Positions 15,583 to 23,490 of a stretch of DNA of 28,241 bases are shown piece after piece. Where the stretch lies: the IMG/VR virus record IMGVR_UViG_3300030109_005307, positions 1 to 28,241 of that record. One strand, given 5' to 3'. The notes beneath the pieces are model-generated. The model did not search any database and was not told where the DNA came from. It saw only the letters and a program-made list of their open reading frames with translations. Position numbers and translations under genes: made by a program. Position 1 is the first letter of the stretch, and each line of letters starts with the position of its first letter. This DNA is from a virus.

Positions 15583-16420
15583 TATCTTTTATCTTTCTTA
15601 TCACACCAGTAGTGGATTTGTCAACTACAAGTGGAAATATTTTAATAACTATATCCTCTTTTATTTCATCTCTTCTTCTTATTTCATCAGCAGTAAATTC
15701 TCCACCTCTAACAACCACATCAGGATTAACACTATCTCTAATATCCTTTGGTTCTATACTATCAAATATTACAACCTCATCAACACAATCTATAGATTCC
15801 AATATAGCCTTTCTATCTTGTTGAGAGTTTATTGGTCTATTATCACCCTTTAGTTTTTTTATTGAATCATCTGAATTTATAGCTACAATTAATTTATCGC
15901 CAAATGTTTTAGCAAATTTCAGTAAACCTATGTGTCCAGTATGTAATATATCAAAACAACCATTGGTAAAAACTATTTTATTAGGTTTATGTTCAGTAAT
16001 CTTCTCAACTCTTTTTACATGCCTTCCCTCACCAAATGGAGTTGATAACCAAGTATCAACGATTTGTAAAGATTGCTTTTCTGTTGTTATCCAAGATCCA
16101 AGACAGATAACATTTGAATCATTATGTTCTCTAGTCAACGGAGCTGTATCTAAATTATGAACTAATGATCCTCTAACATTTTTGAATCTATTGACTGCTA
16201 TACTCATACCAACACCTGTACCGCATATTAATATACCAAAATCAGCGTCTTTTTTATCAACTATGCTACCAAGTTGATAAGCATAATCTGTATAATCCAC
16301 ACTATTGTTACTATCTGGTCCTAAATCTACACATCGATAACCATTACTTTTTAAATGTTCATACAATACTTTCTTTAATTCTACACCATTGTGGTCAGCA
16401 GCTAATACTATTGTCTTCAT
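15569..16420 (-). CDS. Fusion of RpiB-type isomerase and HldE C-domain-type nucleotidyltransferase
   Basis: Two full domains in 283 residues. Residues 1-145 are a ribose-5-phosphate isomerase B fold with AADHNG (7-12), C66 in CGTGVGMS (66-73), H99 in LTREHND (95-101) and GEGRHVKRVE (130-139), so the known catalytic cysteine and histidine are kept. Residues 147-280 are an RfaE2/HldE nucleotidyltransferase with FTNGCFDILHTGHIG (151-165, HxGH at 160-163), RPINSQQDR (195-203), VVRGGEFTADEI and STTGVIRKI (269-277). The fusion implies that the isomerised sugar phosphate is destined for activation as a nucleotide sugar. A strong GAGGAG precedes the ATG, coupled by TAATG to the HAD gene. The nucleotide (ATP or CTP) and sugar are not known. 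Confidence 0.85.
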   Translation of the reverse strand: MKTIVLAADHNGVELKKVLYEHLKSNGYRCVDLGPDSNNSVDYTDYAYQLGSIVDKKDADFGILICGTGVGMSIAVNRFKNVRGSLVHNLDTAPLTREHNDSNVICLGSWITTEKQSLQIVDTWLSTPFGEGRHVKRVEKITEHKPNKIVFTNGCFDILHTGHIGLLKFAKTFGDKLIVAINSDDSIKKLKGDNRPINSQQDRKAILESIDCVDEVVIFDSIEPKDIRDSVNPDVVVRGGEFTADEIRRRDEIKEDIVIKIFPLVVDKSTTGVIRKIKDNDSK

Positions 16421-16725
16421 TATATCTCCTCAATTCTTTTTGTTCTATCACATATCAATAAATCATAGAAAGGTTTTTCACCAGCGCTCAACTCATGATA
16501 TTTAGCGCCCCATTTATCTAATTGGTTTTTTGTTAATTTATAGTAATCATTACCAGAAGTAGACCCTCTAGCAGTCCAATATTTAATATAATTACCATTT
16601 TCATATAATTTATTTATTTTTTTTATATTATCATACCACGGCACAGAATTTTGATACTGACTATCTGTAACTTGAGAACATATTGTATTATCAATATCTA
16701 CATATATAATTTTTTTATTTTTCAT
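16420..16725 (-). CDS. Small HAD-family phosphatase
   Basis: A 101-residue minimal HAD domain without a cap. The nucleophile motif is VDIDNTIC with D10 and D12, motif II is TARGS at 51-55, the motif III lysine is K84 in GEKPFYD, and the acidic motif IV is CDR at 92-94. I chose the ATG at 16725 because GAGGAG lies just upstream; the longer frame begins inside the previous gene. Similar proteins occur in capsule and LPS loci. Its place directly before the isomerase-nucleotidyltransferase fusion and the kinase suggests that it removes one phosphate from a sugar bisphosphate, the job GmhB does in the ADP-heptose pathway. That role is inferred from order only. Confidence 0.7.
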   Translation of the reverse strand: MKNKKIIYVDIDNTICSQVTDSQYQNSVPWYDNIKKINKLYENGNYIKYWTARGSTSGNDYYKLTKNQLDKWGAKYHELSAGEKPFYDLLICDRTKRIEEI

Positions 16726-17521
16726 ATAGCTCCTCATAAATTCTTTTCATCCAGTAAGTTCTATCTCTACCCATGTCGCTTGGTGGTATAGCATTAAACT
16801 GATACACCCAACCTGAATTATAAAGATTTTTTAAACTGTCTTCCCAATAGCATTGTGGGTGAAAATAAAATAACTGTTTTCTAACCATATCCATCATGCC
16901 AAATTGTCTCGGTAAAAGTTTCATCTCTAAACCAAACTCTTTTCTCATACAATTAATTAGTGATATATCACTTCCTGTTAACAGAGTATCATACGAATCA
17001 ATAATTTTTTGTTTGTTTTTTTCATAAAAATCAAATACTTTATCAAAAAACTCTTTGTGGTCTTTGTTAATAATAACAAAACCAGTTTGAAAAAACTCAA
17101 AAGATGGTATACAAAACTCTTTGTTCCAAAACATTTTAGAGTATCCATTTATAGCTCTATTAACCCACTCAAAATCACCATCTGTAAGAACGCTTGTGAA
17201 TTTATTATCTGTCATCTCAAAGAAATTAGGACAATCAGGATGAACCATAGAGTCAGCATCAACAACTAATACTTGATTGTATTCTATATCATTATGTTCT
17301 AGTATATTAAGAACTTGCCATCTCTGCCAAGTTATTAACATTTGAGATTCAGGACAAAGTAAATCTGACATAACATACACTTCATGACCATTCTTTTCAG
17401 CCCAAGCTTTCCAAGAATTTATACCATACTCATAACCCTGATGTCTATTTGCATGTCCTACACTAGCTTCTGTAAAGTTTGTTTCTCTTTTTATATATGG
17501 TATAAAAATTATATTCTTCAT
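16715..17521 (-). CDS. GT-A-type glycosyltransferase
   Basis: The 268-residue protein has a DxD motif, VVDADSMVHP at 86-95 (D88, D90), after a KRETNF...ANRHQGYEYG N-terminal part, and FFQTGFVIINKDHKEFFD later, a typical acceptor-side strand of GT8/GT-A-like enzymes. It lacks a signal peptide or membrane segment, so it is expected to act in the cytoplasm on a nucleotide-sugar donor. Its start overlaps the upstream DUF616 gene as ATGA. I cannot assign donor or linkage. Confidence 0.65.
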   Translation of the reverse strand: MKNIIFIPYIKRETNFTEASVGHANRHQGYEYGINSWKAWAEKNGHEVYVMSDLLCPESQMLITWQRWQVLNILEHNDIEYNQVLVVDADSMVHPDCPNFFEMTDNKFTSVLTDGDFEWVNRAINGYSKMFWNKEFCIPSFEFFQTGFVIINKDHKEFFDKVFDFYEKNKQKIIDSYDTLLTGSDISLINCMRKEFGLEMKLLPRQFGMMDMVRKQLFYFHPQCYWEDSLKNLYNSGWVYQFNAIPPSDMGRDRTYWMKRIYEELYEK

Positions 17522-18204
17522 TTTTTGCCTGTATGTTTATCTAAATAAAAATATAAATTATCTCTACAATCACTGTTCATATAGTTAAATTTGAATCTGT
17601 TTTTCCAAGCAACATAATTAAAACTTAATTGGTCTCTCTTACTACCATACCTAATTTCTTTCCACCAATCTTCCATTACTTTTATACAATCCTTTTCATT
17701 ATGTCTTCTCAATATTACACCACCTGTTATCAATCCATTATCTTCAGGATAACCATTATCCATATACCTTTGCATTTGATTAATTATAAGCTCTGGATTA
17801 TCCTTATAGTTCTTCATTCCTCTTTCAGGAGTTATTTTCATATTTTTTTCACCAAACATCAAAATAGTTTTAGCCTCATCGTAAATACAATTTCTTTTAT
17901 CATAAGCTGGTTGTGAATTATGATTATGAAAAGCAGCATTTGTATCATCTAAATACTTTTCTACTAACTCACCAACATCTCTTTTTACTATATAATTACC
18001 ATCTATGTAAATACTAATCTCATAATCGCTAAGAAATCTGTGAGGTAATATCTTAAACCTTTTAGCGTTCCTCATATTATCTTCGTATAATGGTAAGTTA
18101 TTTTCCTCACTAAAACACTTCCAATCCCAACCACTTGGCAATTTAGGTTTCACCACATTATCATAATTTCCAAATACTGATGTATACACAATCCTTTTAT
18201 TCAT
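17518..18204 (-). CDS. DUF616 (TOD1/MUCI70-like) glycosyltransferase
   Basis: The sequence matches the DUF616 plan: IVYTSVFGNYDNVVKP at the N-terminus, NAKRFKILPHRFLSDYEISIYIDGN around 46-70 with the IDGN motif at 67-70, the HNHNSQPAYDKRNCIYDEA stretch, and DQLSFNYVAW near the end. DUF616 proteins are GT-A-like transferases linked to polysaccharide synthesis in plants and bacteria. Length is 228 residues. It is coupled by ATGA to the GT9-like gene upstream and to the GT-A gene downstream, forming a run of four transferases in a row. Confidence 0.75.
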   Translation of the reverse strand: MNKRIVYTSVFGNYDNVVKPKLPSGWDWKCFSEENNLPLYEDNMRNAKRFKILPHRFLSDYEISIYIDGNYIVKRDVGELVEKYLDDTNAAFHNHNSQPAYDKRNCIYDEAKTILMFGEKNMKITPERGMKNYKDNPELIINQMQRYMDNGYPEDNGLITGGVILRRHNEKDCIKVMEDWWKEIRYGSKRDQLSFNYVAWKNRFKFNYMNSDCRDNLYFYLDKHTGKK

Positions 18205-19067
18205 AAGTAGGTTTCTCCCTCTACAAAGTTGTGTGCTATAGGAAATTGTCTTTGAACTTCATAACAGTCTGAGTATCTAGCCACTAAGTGATTAGCACCA
18301 CATTGATTACTTATGTTGACTTTAGCTTTTGATTTAATGTAAAGTTGTATTCTTAGATTCATATGTTTCATATCTAAAGCTCTATCAACTTCAAATCCAA
18401 TATCATCTAAATCTTTATAGCTCCAATAAAAGTACGGAAGTCTATTTTTATCTAAAAAATTTTTTACTTTAGAAAAATCATTCTCGTAAGATTTTTTATC
18501 ATACCTACCATATTGTGTACCAAATCTATCTGATATCAAAAGACAACCAAATTCTTTTTTCCCAACATATTCCTCTATTATAGCATCACCTAACTCTTTT
18601 TCCTCATCCAACCAATATAGCTCTGGTTGTGAATCTTTCATTTCTTCTTTACTAAATTGCCAGAAAGTTAGCATTTGTTTTATCAAAGGAACATTTGGAT
18701 TATCTTTATTATATATTCTGTAATGATCATGGAACACTTCACCTTCTATTTCATCAACAAAACCATCCACATAAGGATTGTTATCAAATACTATGTGAAC
18801 ATTATTATGTTCTTGTTCAAATAATTTTACCAATAGTTTTTTAGATGGAACATAAACTTTACAATTAGGATATTTTTGTTTAAGTAATCTTGGCATTGCT
18901 GATACGATTCCCCAATCTCCGATACCATTAGCAGCCTTTATAACCATAAACTTTTGTTTATCTAAATATTCATCAGGAATTCTCAAACCCTCTGATTTTT
19001 CAAAACCTAAAACATCAGTTTCTTTAATAGGGTAGATTTCATTATCTACTATCCTTTGGAAAATCAA
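18201..19067 (-). CDS. GT9/heptosyltransferase-like protein
   Basis: A GT9-style phosphate-loop opening is seen at residues 41-60 (MVIKAANGIGDWGIVSAMPR), followed by LLKQKYPNCKVYVPS, as in heptosyltransferases. The C-terminal SNQCGANHLVARYSDC occupies the place of the family's GxxHLA motif. At 288 residues it is shorter than GT9 enzymes (about 340). The start is TTG at 19067 with GAGG five bases upstream, overlapping the previous stop as TTGA. It is probably a second user of a heptose-like donor, though it could have drifted to another sugar. Confidence 0.6.
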   Translation of the reverse strand: MIFQRIVDNEIYPIKETDVLGFEKSEGLRIPDEYLDKQKFMVIKAANGIGDWGIVSAMPRLLKQKYPNCKVYVPSKKLLVKLFEQEHNNVHIVFDNNPYVDGFVDEIEGEVFHDHYRIYNKDNPNVPLIKQMLTFWQFSKEEMKDSQPELYWLDEEKELGDAIIEEYVGKKEFGCLLISDRFGTQYGRYDKKSYENDFSKVKNFLDKNRLPYFYWSYKDLDDIGFEVDRALDMKHMNLRIQLYIKSKAKVNISNQCGANHLVARYSDCYEVQRQFPIAHNFVEGETYL

Positions 19068-19708
19068 GCTTTCCTCACATTCATCTCTTTACTAAAATTT
19101 TGATTGTAAAATAAATTCTGTTGTTCTTGTTTTTCAATTGTTTTTGGATGGTACAGACTTAATTCTTCTTGTGGCGGTAAATGTGAATATGTCTTACAAC
19201 CTGAAATGTATTCATGCAAAGGTCTTGTCCATCTAATATCTTCTCTGTTTCTAAACACTCTTGCTTGGTAATCTGGATAATTTACCCAACCATTTTCCGT
19301 AACTCTCCATCCCCATCTATCTATATGTTTCTGTTCCATACTTTCTATAGTATTTACTCTTGGTATCCAAATCAAATCTACATCATTCATTTCTAATATT
19401 TGTTTGAGTTGTTGTATTAGTATTTCGTTTGGATACTCATCAGCATCTATATGAAATATATAATCACCTGTCGACTTTTCTATTACAGAGTTTTTTTGGT
19501 CTGAAAAGTTACCATCAAGTTTTCTCTTATAAACTATAGCTTTATTTTCAGATAAATATTCACCTAAAACTGCCTCTACCTTTTCATCATCTCCATCAAC
19601 ACAAACCACTATCTCATCTTCTGAATCTATATGAAGATTCAATATGTCCAATAACCTATGTAGTTCCTCAGCTTCATTGTAAACTGTGATACCATAACTA
19701 ATTTTCAC
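19064..19708 (-). CDS. GT2 glycosyltransferase (WaaE/KdtX-like)
   Basis: A 214-residue GT2 enzyme. YGITVYNEAEELHRLLD at 5-21 is the GT2 opening, VCVDGDDE (35-42) is the first acidic motif, and HIDADEYP (86-93) is the metal-binding DxD region. ARVFRNREDIRWTRPLHEYI resembles the acceptor half of WaaE-type transferases. No membrane segment is seen. The start is GTG at 19708 with an AGAGG upstream, overlapping the previous stop as GTGA. It is the first clearly glycan-building gene after the small phage proteins, and so marks the right edge of the glycan island. Confidence 0.8.
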   Translation of the reverse strand: MKISYGITVYNEAEELHRLLDILNLHIDSEDEIVVCVDGDDEKVEAVLGEYLSENKAIVYKRKLDGNFSDQKNSVIEKSTGDYIFHIDADEYPNEILIQQLKQILEMNDVDLIWIPRVNTIESMEQKHIDRWGWRVTENGWVNYPDYQARVFRNREDIRWTRPLHEYISGCKTYSHLPPQEELSLYHPKTIEKQEQQNLFYNQNFSKEMNVRKA

Positions 19709-20151
19709 TTAGCAGCCTCTTTCAACAATCTTCTTGGAAGAGATTCTAAATCATCTAAAAATACTAATGAGGATTCTTTTCTCATCTTTTTATAATCATA
19801 GGTTCTGTATAAATCATTCTTATTAGCAACCAATAGTTTTACTGAACTAGACAATTTTTGTCTTTCAGCGTCTAACTTTCTACCATCAAAATTAACTCTG
19901 TAAATTTCATTTTCCTCATCAACCAATTGTAAAGTACCAAGTTGTTTCAGTATAGTTAGAATCTTAGGAGCTGCTCTGTTATCTCTAGTCTCTAATTGTA
20001 ATCCGCTCATAAGTTCTACTTTTGAACCATCACTCTTTGTTAATTTATAATTTGGACTTATTACTAAAACAGTTCTTCTTTTTCTATTATAGGTAAATGA
20101 AATGATATCACCTGTAGAAACTTTGTTCCAACTGTATCTTAATTTAGCCAT
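19705..20151 (-). CDS. Unknown phage protein with SH3-like N-terminal part
   Basis: I do not recognise this 148-residue protein with certainty. It begins with a run of predicted beta strands (GDIISFTYNRKRRTVLVISP) that could form a small SH3-like barrel, then a strand-rich middle and a charged C-terminal half rich in K and R with an LLKEAAK tail. It is basic overall, has no signal peptide or membrane segment, and might bind nucleic acid or be a minor structural protein. It overlaps both neighbours slightly. Confidence 0.55.
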   Translation of the reverse strand: MAKLRYSWNKVSTGDIISFTYNRKRRTVLVISPNYKLTKSDGSKVELMSGLQLETRDNRAAPKILTILKQLGTLQLVDEENEIYRVNFDGRKLDAERQKLSSSVKLLVANKNDLYRTYDYKKMRKESSLVFLDDLESLPRRLLKEAAK

Positions 20152-20599
20152 TGTCTTTGATTATCCCCATAGACTTACAAGCTTCCATAAATTCAAACTG
20201 ACCAAACTTTTCGGCATTATCAACATCTAATCTTTTTTCGTGTCCGTCATACTTTTCTCTATCTTTTTCTGGTATTTCTACCACTTTAGCGTAGTACCAG
20301 TTCCAATTACTCATATCTCCTTCTGGATATATAATACCTTTTTCACCCATATTGATTACAGATGGAAACCAAACAATACCTCTTTCCTCATCCATTATTT
20401 TTAAATCGTTCATTAGCTTACTATGATTTTTAGTGTACTCTTCTAACTTATCACTATCGAAAGCTAGATAGGTATTTGATGTCATACCACATTGAAAACA
20501 TATGTAAGACTCAAAGGGTTTACCTTCTATCTCTGTTTGTTCTACAAAGCAGTTGTTATGGGTGTCTAAGTCGCAAGGACAATTTGTCTTTTGTTCCAT
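20144..20599 (-). CDS. Unknown protein with N-terminal zinc-binding cysteines
   Basis: The 151-residue product starts with cysteines at 7, 9, 17, 34 and 37 (CPCDLDTHNNC and YICFQCGMTSN), a likely zinc knuckle, followed by an acidic region with several tryptophans (WNWYYAKVVEIPEKDRE). No catalytic motif is apparent. An AAGGTG lies before the ATG and it overlaps the following gene by eight bases. The pattern suggests a small metal-binding phage protein of unknown role, adjacent to a large glycosyltransferase. Confidence 0.6.
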   Translation of the reverse strand: MEQKTNCPCDLDTHNNCFVEQTEIEGKPFESYICFQCGMTSNTYLAFDSDKLEEYTKNHSKLMNDLKIMDEERGIVWFPSVINMGEKGIIYPEGDMSNWNWYYAKVVEIPEKDREKYDGHEKRLDVDNAEKFGQFEFMEACKSMGIIKDNG

Positions 20600-20601
20600 A
20601 C

Positions 20602-21933
20602 TTACACCTTTTTTAATTTTGGTAATTTCATTTTTTGTGGTTCTTCCTTAATCTTTTTCAGTTTAGGTAATTTCAAATTAACTTGCTGAGGTTGTTCTTC
20701 AAATTTTGGCAAATAATTACTCAATATTCTATCAAATTCAGATGTCATCTTATCCAAAGTAAAATTTACTCTGTTGTACATAGCTTGTCGTTTACCTTTC
20801 AATATATATTCTCTTTTTCTCTTAAACACATCCATCATAATTTGTGAAGCATACTGATAGTTTACAGTAAACCATTGAGCTCCTTCAGCTAACATTTCTT
20901 TTGGTAGAGAAGACTCTGGAACATTAGTTAAAGATCCAGGTAAAAGAACTGAATTATTTTTGTGAAGAAAATCTTTATGCCCACTCCAATCAGGAGCAAT
21001 AACTATTTTCTCTGATATACTAGCCTCTAATAAAGGACGACCAAAACCCTCACCATGAGTAAAACTAATATGTGCTTTTACTTTTGGATGATTATACATT
21101 TCGTTCATTTCTTCGTCTGTCAAATCTCCATGTAAAAAATAAACAGATGGAAGTTTACCATTTACAGTGGATTTAATATCTTCTATCTTCTGTTTAATTG
21201 TATTTCTATCTATTATAGAAAAAGTAGCACCACTGGTTTTCATCAAAAGAGCTGGTGGATTAGGTTTGTTCTTAAATGTCTCTAAGAATGTCTTTAACAA
21301 CATACCCGTATCTTTTCTATCTTCTCCTAAATTACCTTGTAACCAATGACCAGTGTAAAGAAATACAAATTTCTCTTTAATATTATTCATTTCAGTATCA
21401 AATTTTTCAGATATTTCCGTTACCTTTTTGTAAATGTTAACATCAGCACCTTCAAATAATACTTCAATTGGTTTGTTTATTCTCAACTCACCTTTCTTCT
21501 GTTTTGTTTGTTCATCAAGCTCTTCATATACGATGGATTCAAATGTTGATTTTACAAATTTAGATGGAACTATATTCATATCCATTCTATTCATACCTTG
21601 AATCCATTCAGCTTTACAAGCAGTAGTCTCTATACCAGCGGTTATTCCAATATTGTATTTTGCCAAAGCTGTAAATTCATTTGGCACACTAATATGAATA
21701 TGTATTTCAGGTTGTCTTGGTAGATTCATATCCTCTATGATTCTATCAATTATTATTCTATCATTTGGATTTTTATCATCTAATGCATTCATTGGACAAT
21801 TACCCCAACGGAGTGAATTAATCCTTATATCAAACTTATCCATAGCTATAAGACTTCTTACTAAATCTCTACTATGAGAACCATATCCACTTCTAGTAGC
21901 AACTGGTCCCGTAATCAACATCATCGGTTTCAT
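20602..21933 (-). CDS. GT4-type glycosyltransferase with basic repeat tail
   Basis: A 443-residue GT-B enzyme. The N-terminal domain opens LITGPVATRSGYGSHSRDLV, NIVPSKFVKSTF lies at the domain link, and the C-terminal domain has FLYTGHWLQGNLGEDRKD and the donor-binding HGEGFGRPLLEAS (the E-x7-E pattern). It ends in a lysine-, proline- and leucine-rich tail (408-443) made of three similar short units. The ATG has GAGG upstream. Large GT4 proteins are common in marine T4-like phages, where they may glycosylate DNA, virion proteins or host targets. Nothing here identifies donor or acceptor. Confidence 0.8.
   Translation of the reverse strand: MKPMMLITGPVATRSGYGSHSRDLVRSLIAMDKFDIRINSLRWGNCPMNALDDKNPNDRIIIDRIIEDMNLPRQPEIHIHISVPNEFTALAKYNIGITAGIETTACKAEWIQGMNRMDMNIVPSKFVKSTFESIVYEELDEQTKQKKGELRINKPIEVLFEGADVNIYKKVTEISEKFDTEMNNIKEKFVFLYTGHWLQGNLGEDRKDTGMLLKTFLETFKNKPNPPALLMKTSGATFSIIDRNTIKQKIEDIKSTVNGKLPSVYFLHGDLTDEEMNEMYNHPKVKAHISFTHGEGFGRPLLEASISEKIVIAPDWSGHKDFLHKNNSVLLPGSLTNVPESSLPKEMLAEGAQWFTVNYQYASQIMMDVFKRKREYILKGKRQAMYNRVNFTLDKMTSEFDRILSNYLPKFEEQPQQVNLKLPKLKKIKEEPQKMKLPKLKKV
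20605..20712 (-). repeat. Short tandem repeat encoding the Lys/Pro/Leu tail of the GT4 protein
   Basis: The last 36 codons encode LPKFEEQPQ, then LPKLKKIKEEPQ, then LPKLKKV. The two later units are also very alike at DNA level. Such a tail looks like a flexible basic tether for nucleic acid or a partner protein rather than part of the GT-B fold. Confidence 0.6.
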
Positions 21934-21942
21934 ATTTTCCTC

Positions 21943-22086
21943 TTATCTAAATGGGCTTCTTAAAAATTCAATAAATCCGTCACGAACTTTTTTAAAAAAT
22001 ATATCTTCAGAACCTCTAAAGTTTCCAGCTATATTTTTTCTACGCCCTAATTGACGAGTTCTTGTGCTTTTATTTCCTACTCTCAT
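21943..22086 (-). CDS. 47-residue basic protein between two glycosyltransferases
   Basis: This small ORF fills the gap between the two GT4 genes. It starts at ATG 22086 with GGAG at good spacing and ends at TAA nine bases before the next ATG, whose own GAGG lies just past the stop. The product starts MRVGNKSTRTRQLGRRKNIAG, is strongly basic in its first half and ends GFIEFLRSPFR with a hydrophobic run. No known domain is visible. The good ribosome-binding site and the fit between neighbours argue for a real gene. Confidence 0.6.
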   Translation of the reverse strand: MRVGNKSTRTRQLGRRKNIAGNFRGSEDIFFKKVRDGFIEFLRSPFR

Positions 22087-22095
22087 AATATTCTC

Positions 22096-23490
22096 CTATC
22101 CTTCAAATATTGTATAACGTTTACGTGGTGTCCATTTCTCAAATGCTGTGTTCATATGACTTACAAAGTTATTACACATAGCAGTAGCTGACATCATAGC
22201 ATCATCACTCATAACAAATTCATGACCTAATTTACCACATCTTTTTCTTTCTTCATCTCCCATATCATACCACTCTTTTAATCTAGCAGCAAAGTCTTCT
22301 GAACGAGGTCTGTCATCGTAGATGTATGGTGTAGGTATTGAACCTTGTAGACTTCTATTTGATGGCCATACAGGCTTACACCAATCTCCCCAAGTTAGTT
22401 GAGGATTATTTTTCCATTTCTTCTCATCATGTAATGAATGTACCCAACTATAATCTTTGTATGTTAGTAACTCACTTTTGTATCTAAAACCACATTGGTC
22501 TTGTAATCCACCCGTAACAGTTACAGATATTGGTGTACCACACATCAGAGCCTCACAAGTTCCCAAACCAAACCCTTCATTAGATGCCATATTAATCTGA
22601 ACATCTGCTATATTGTAAAGGTAACGTAATTGTTTATCATCTAACTTTTTATGTGAAAATATAACATCATAGTTTGGACAAAGTTCCCTAACAACTTCAG
22701 GTAAATCTGTGCCATTCTCATCACGAGGTTGAGTGTGCATTACGAGAGCACACTTTTCAGCCTCTTCTTTTGGTAACATATCACAAAAATACTTGAAAGA
22801 CATCACAATATCACCAGGTAGCTTTCTTCTGATATTTCTATTATTCCAAAATATTACAAATTTATAATCTTTACCACCAGTCAAATTTCTTCTGAATTGT
22901 AGTAAATCTCCCCATTCTTTATGAGATTTATCTATTGGGTAATATTTTTTCTCATCTATACCATGAGGAATATAAGTGCTATCCCAATCTGTTCTTGGTG
23001 TTATCCTACAAACATTATCTACAATATTTACTGTCTGCTTAGATATATTCATAATCAAATCACAAGACTCATAGAATGGTTCATTCCATCTTGGATATGG
23101 TAAATCATCCCAAATATTGTAGTAAAATATTGGCATAGTCTGTCTGATTTCATGTTCCATCTCATACAACCATCCCCAAAATCTTGGGTCTGTGTAATGT
23201 AATATACCAACGACATCTTTCTCAATTTTTATTATTTGTCTTAGTAAGTCTGGAGTTCCATAACCATTTGTTGGATATATTTTAAGATAAGCATCTTCAA
23301 CGCCGGTTTCTTTACGAACAGCATCATTCATATCAACTATCTTACCTTGGTCAGGATGTTTTATAGCACCACCAATTTGAACCCACTCATATTCTTTTAA
23401 TGTACCCATTACAAATTCACGAGACATTGTTCCTATACCAGATGACATTCTCAAATCATCTGATAGTAATAAAATCTTTTTCTTAGCCAT
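22096..23490 (-). CDS. GT4-type glycosyltransferase
   Basis: A 464-residue GT-B enzyme opening KILLLSDDLRMSSGIGTMSREF, with YIPHGIDEKKYYP (173-185) at the domain junction and the donor-binding acids E305 and E313 in NEGFGLGTCEALMCGTPI. The nucleotide-binding strand FVIFWNNRNIRRK lies at 211-223. The ATG has AGAGG upstream and overlaps the previous gene by eight bases. It is related in plan, but not closely in sequence, to the GT4 enzyme at 20602-21933. In phages of this type it may modify hydroxymethylated DNA bases or virion proteins; the operon leaves this open. Confidence 0.85.
   Translation of the reverse strand: MAKKKILLLSDDLRMSSGIGTMSREFVMGTLKEYEWVQIGGAIKHPDQGKIVDMNDAVRKETGVEDAYLKIYPTNGYGTPDLLRQIIKIEKDVVGILHYTDPRFWGWLYEMEHEIRQTMPIFYYNIWDDLPYPRWNEPFYESCDLIMNISKQTVNIVDNVCRITPRTDWDSTYIPHGIDEKKYYPIDKSHKEWGDLLQFRRNLTGGKDYKFVIFWNNRNIRRKLPGDIVMSFKYFCDMLPKEEAEKCALVMHTQPRDENGTDLPEVVRELCPNYDVIFSHKKLDDKQLRYLYNIADVQINMASNEGFGLGTCEALMCGTPISVTVTGGLQDQCGFRYKSELLTYKDYSWVHSLHDEKKWKNNPQLTWGDWCKPVWPSNRSLQGSIPTPYIYDDRPRSEDFAARLKEWYDMGDEERKRCGKLGHEFVMSDDAMMSATAMCNNFVSHMNTAFEKWTPRKRYTIFEG

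Noticed and set aside
15612-16160. Plus-strand open frames opposite the RpiB fusion and many other genes
   Set aside because: They lie wholly antisense to strong genes, have no recognisable motifs or ribosome-binding sites and low-complexity composition, so they are shadows.
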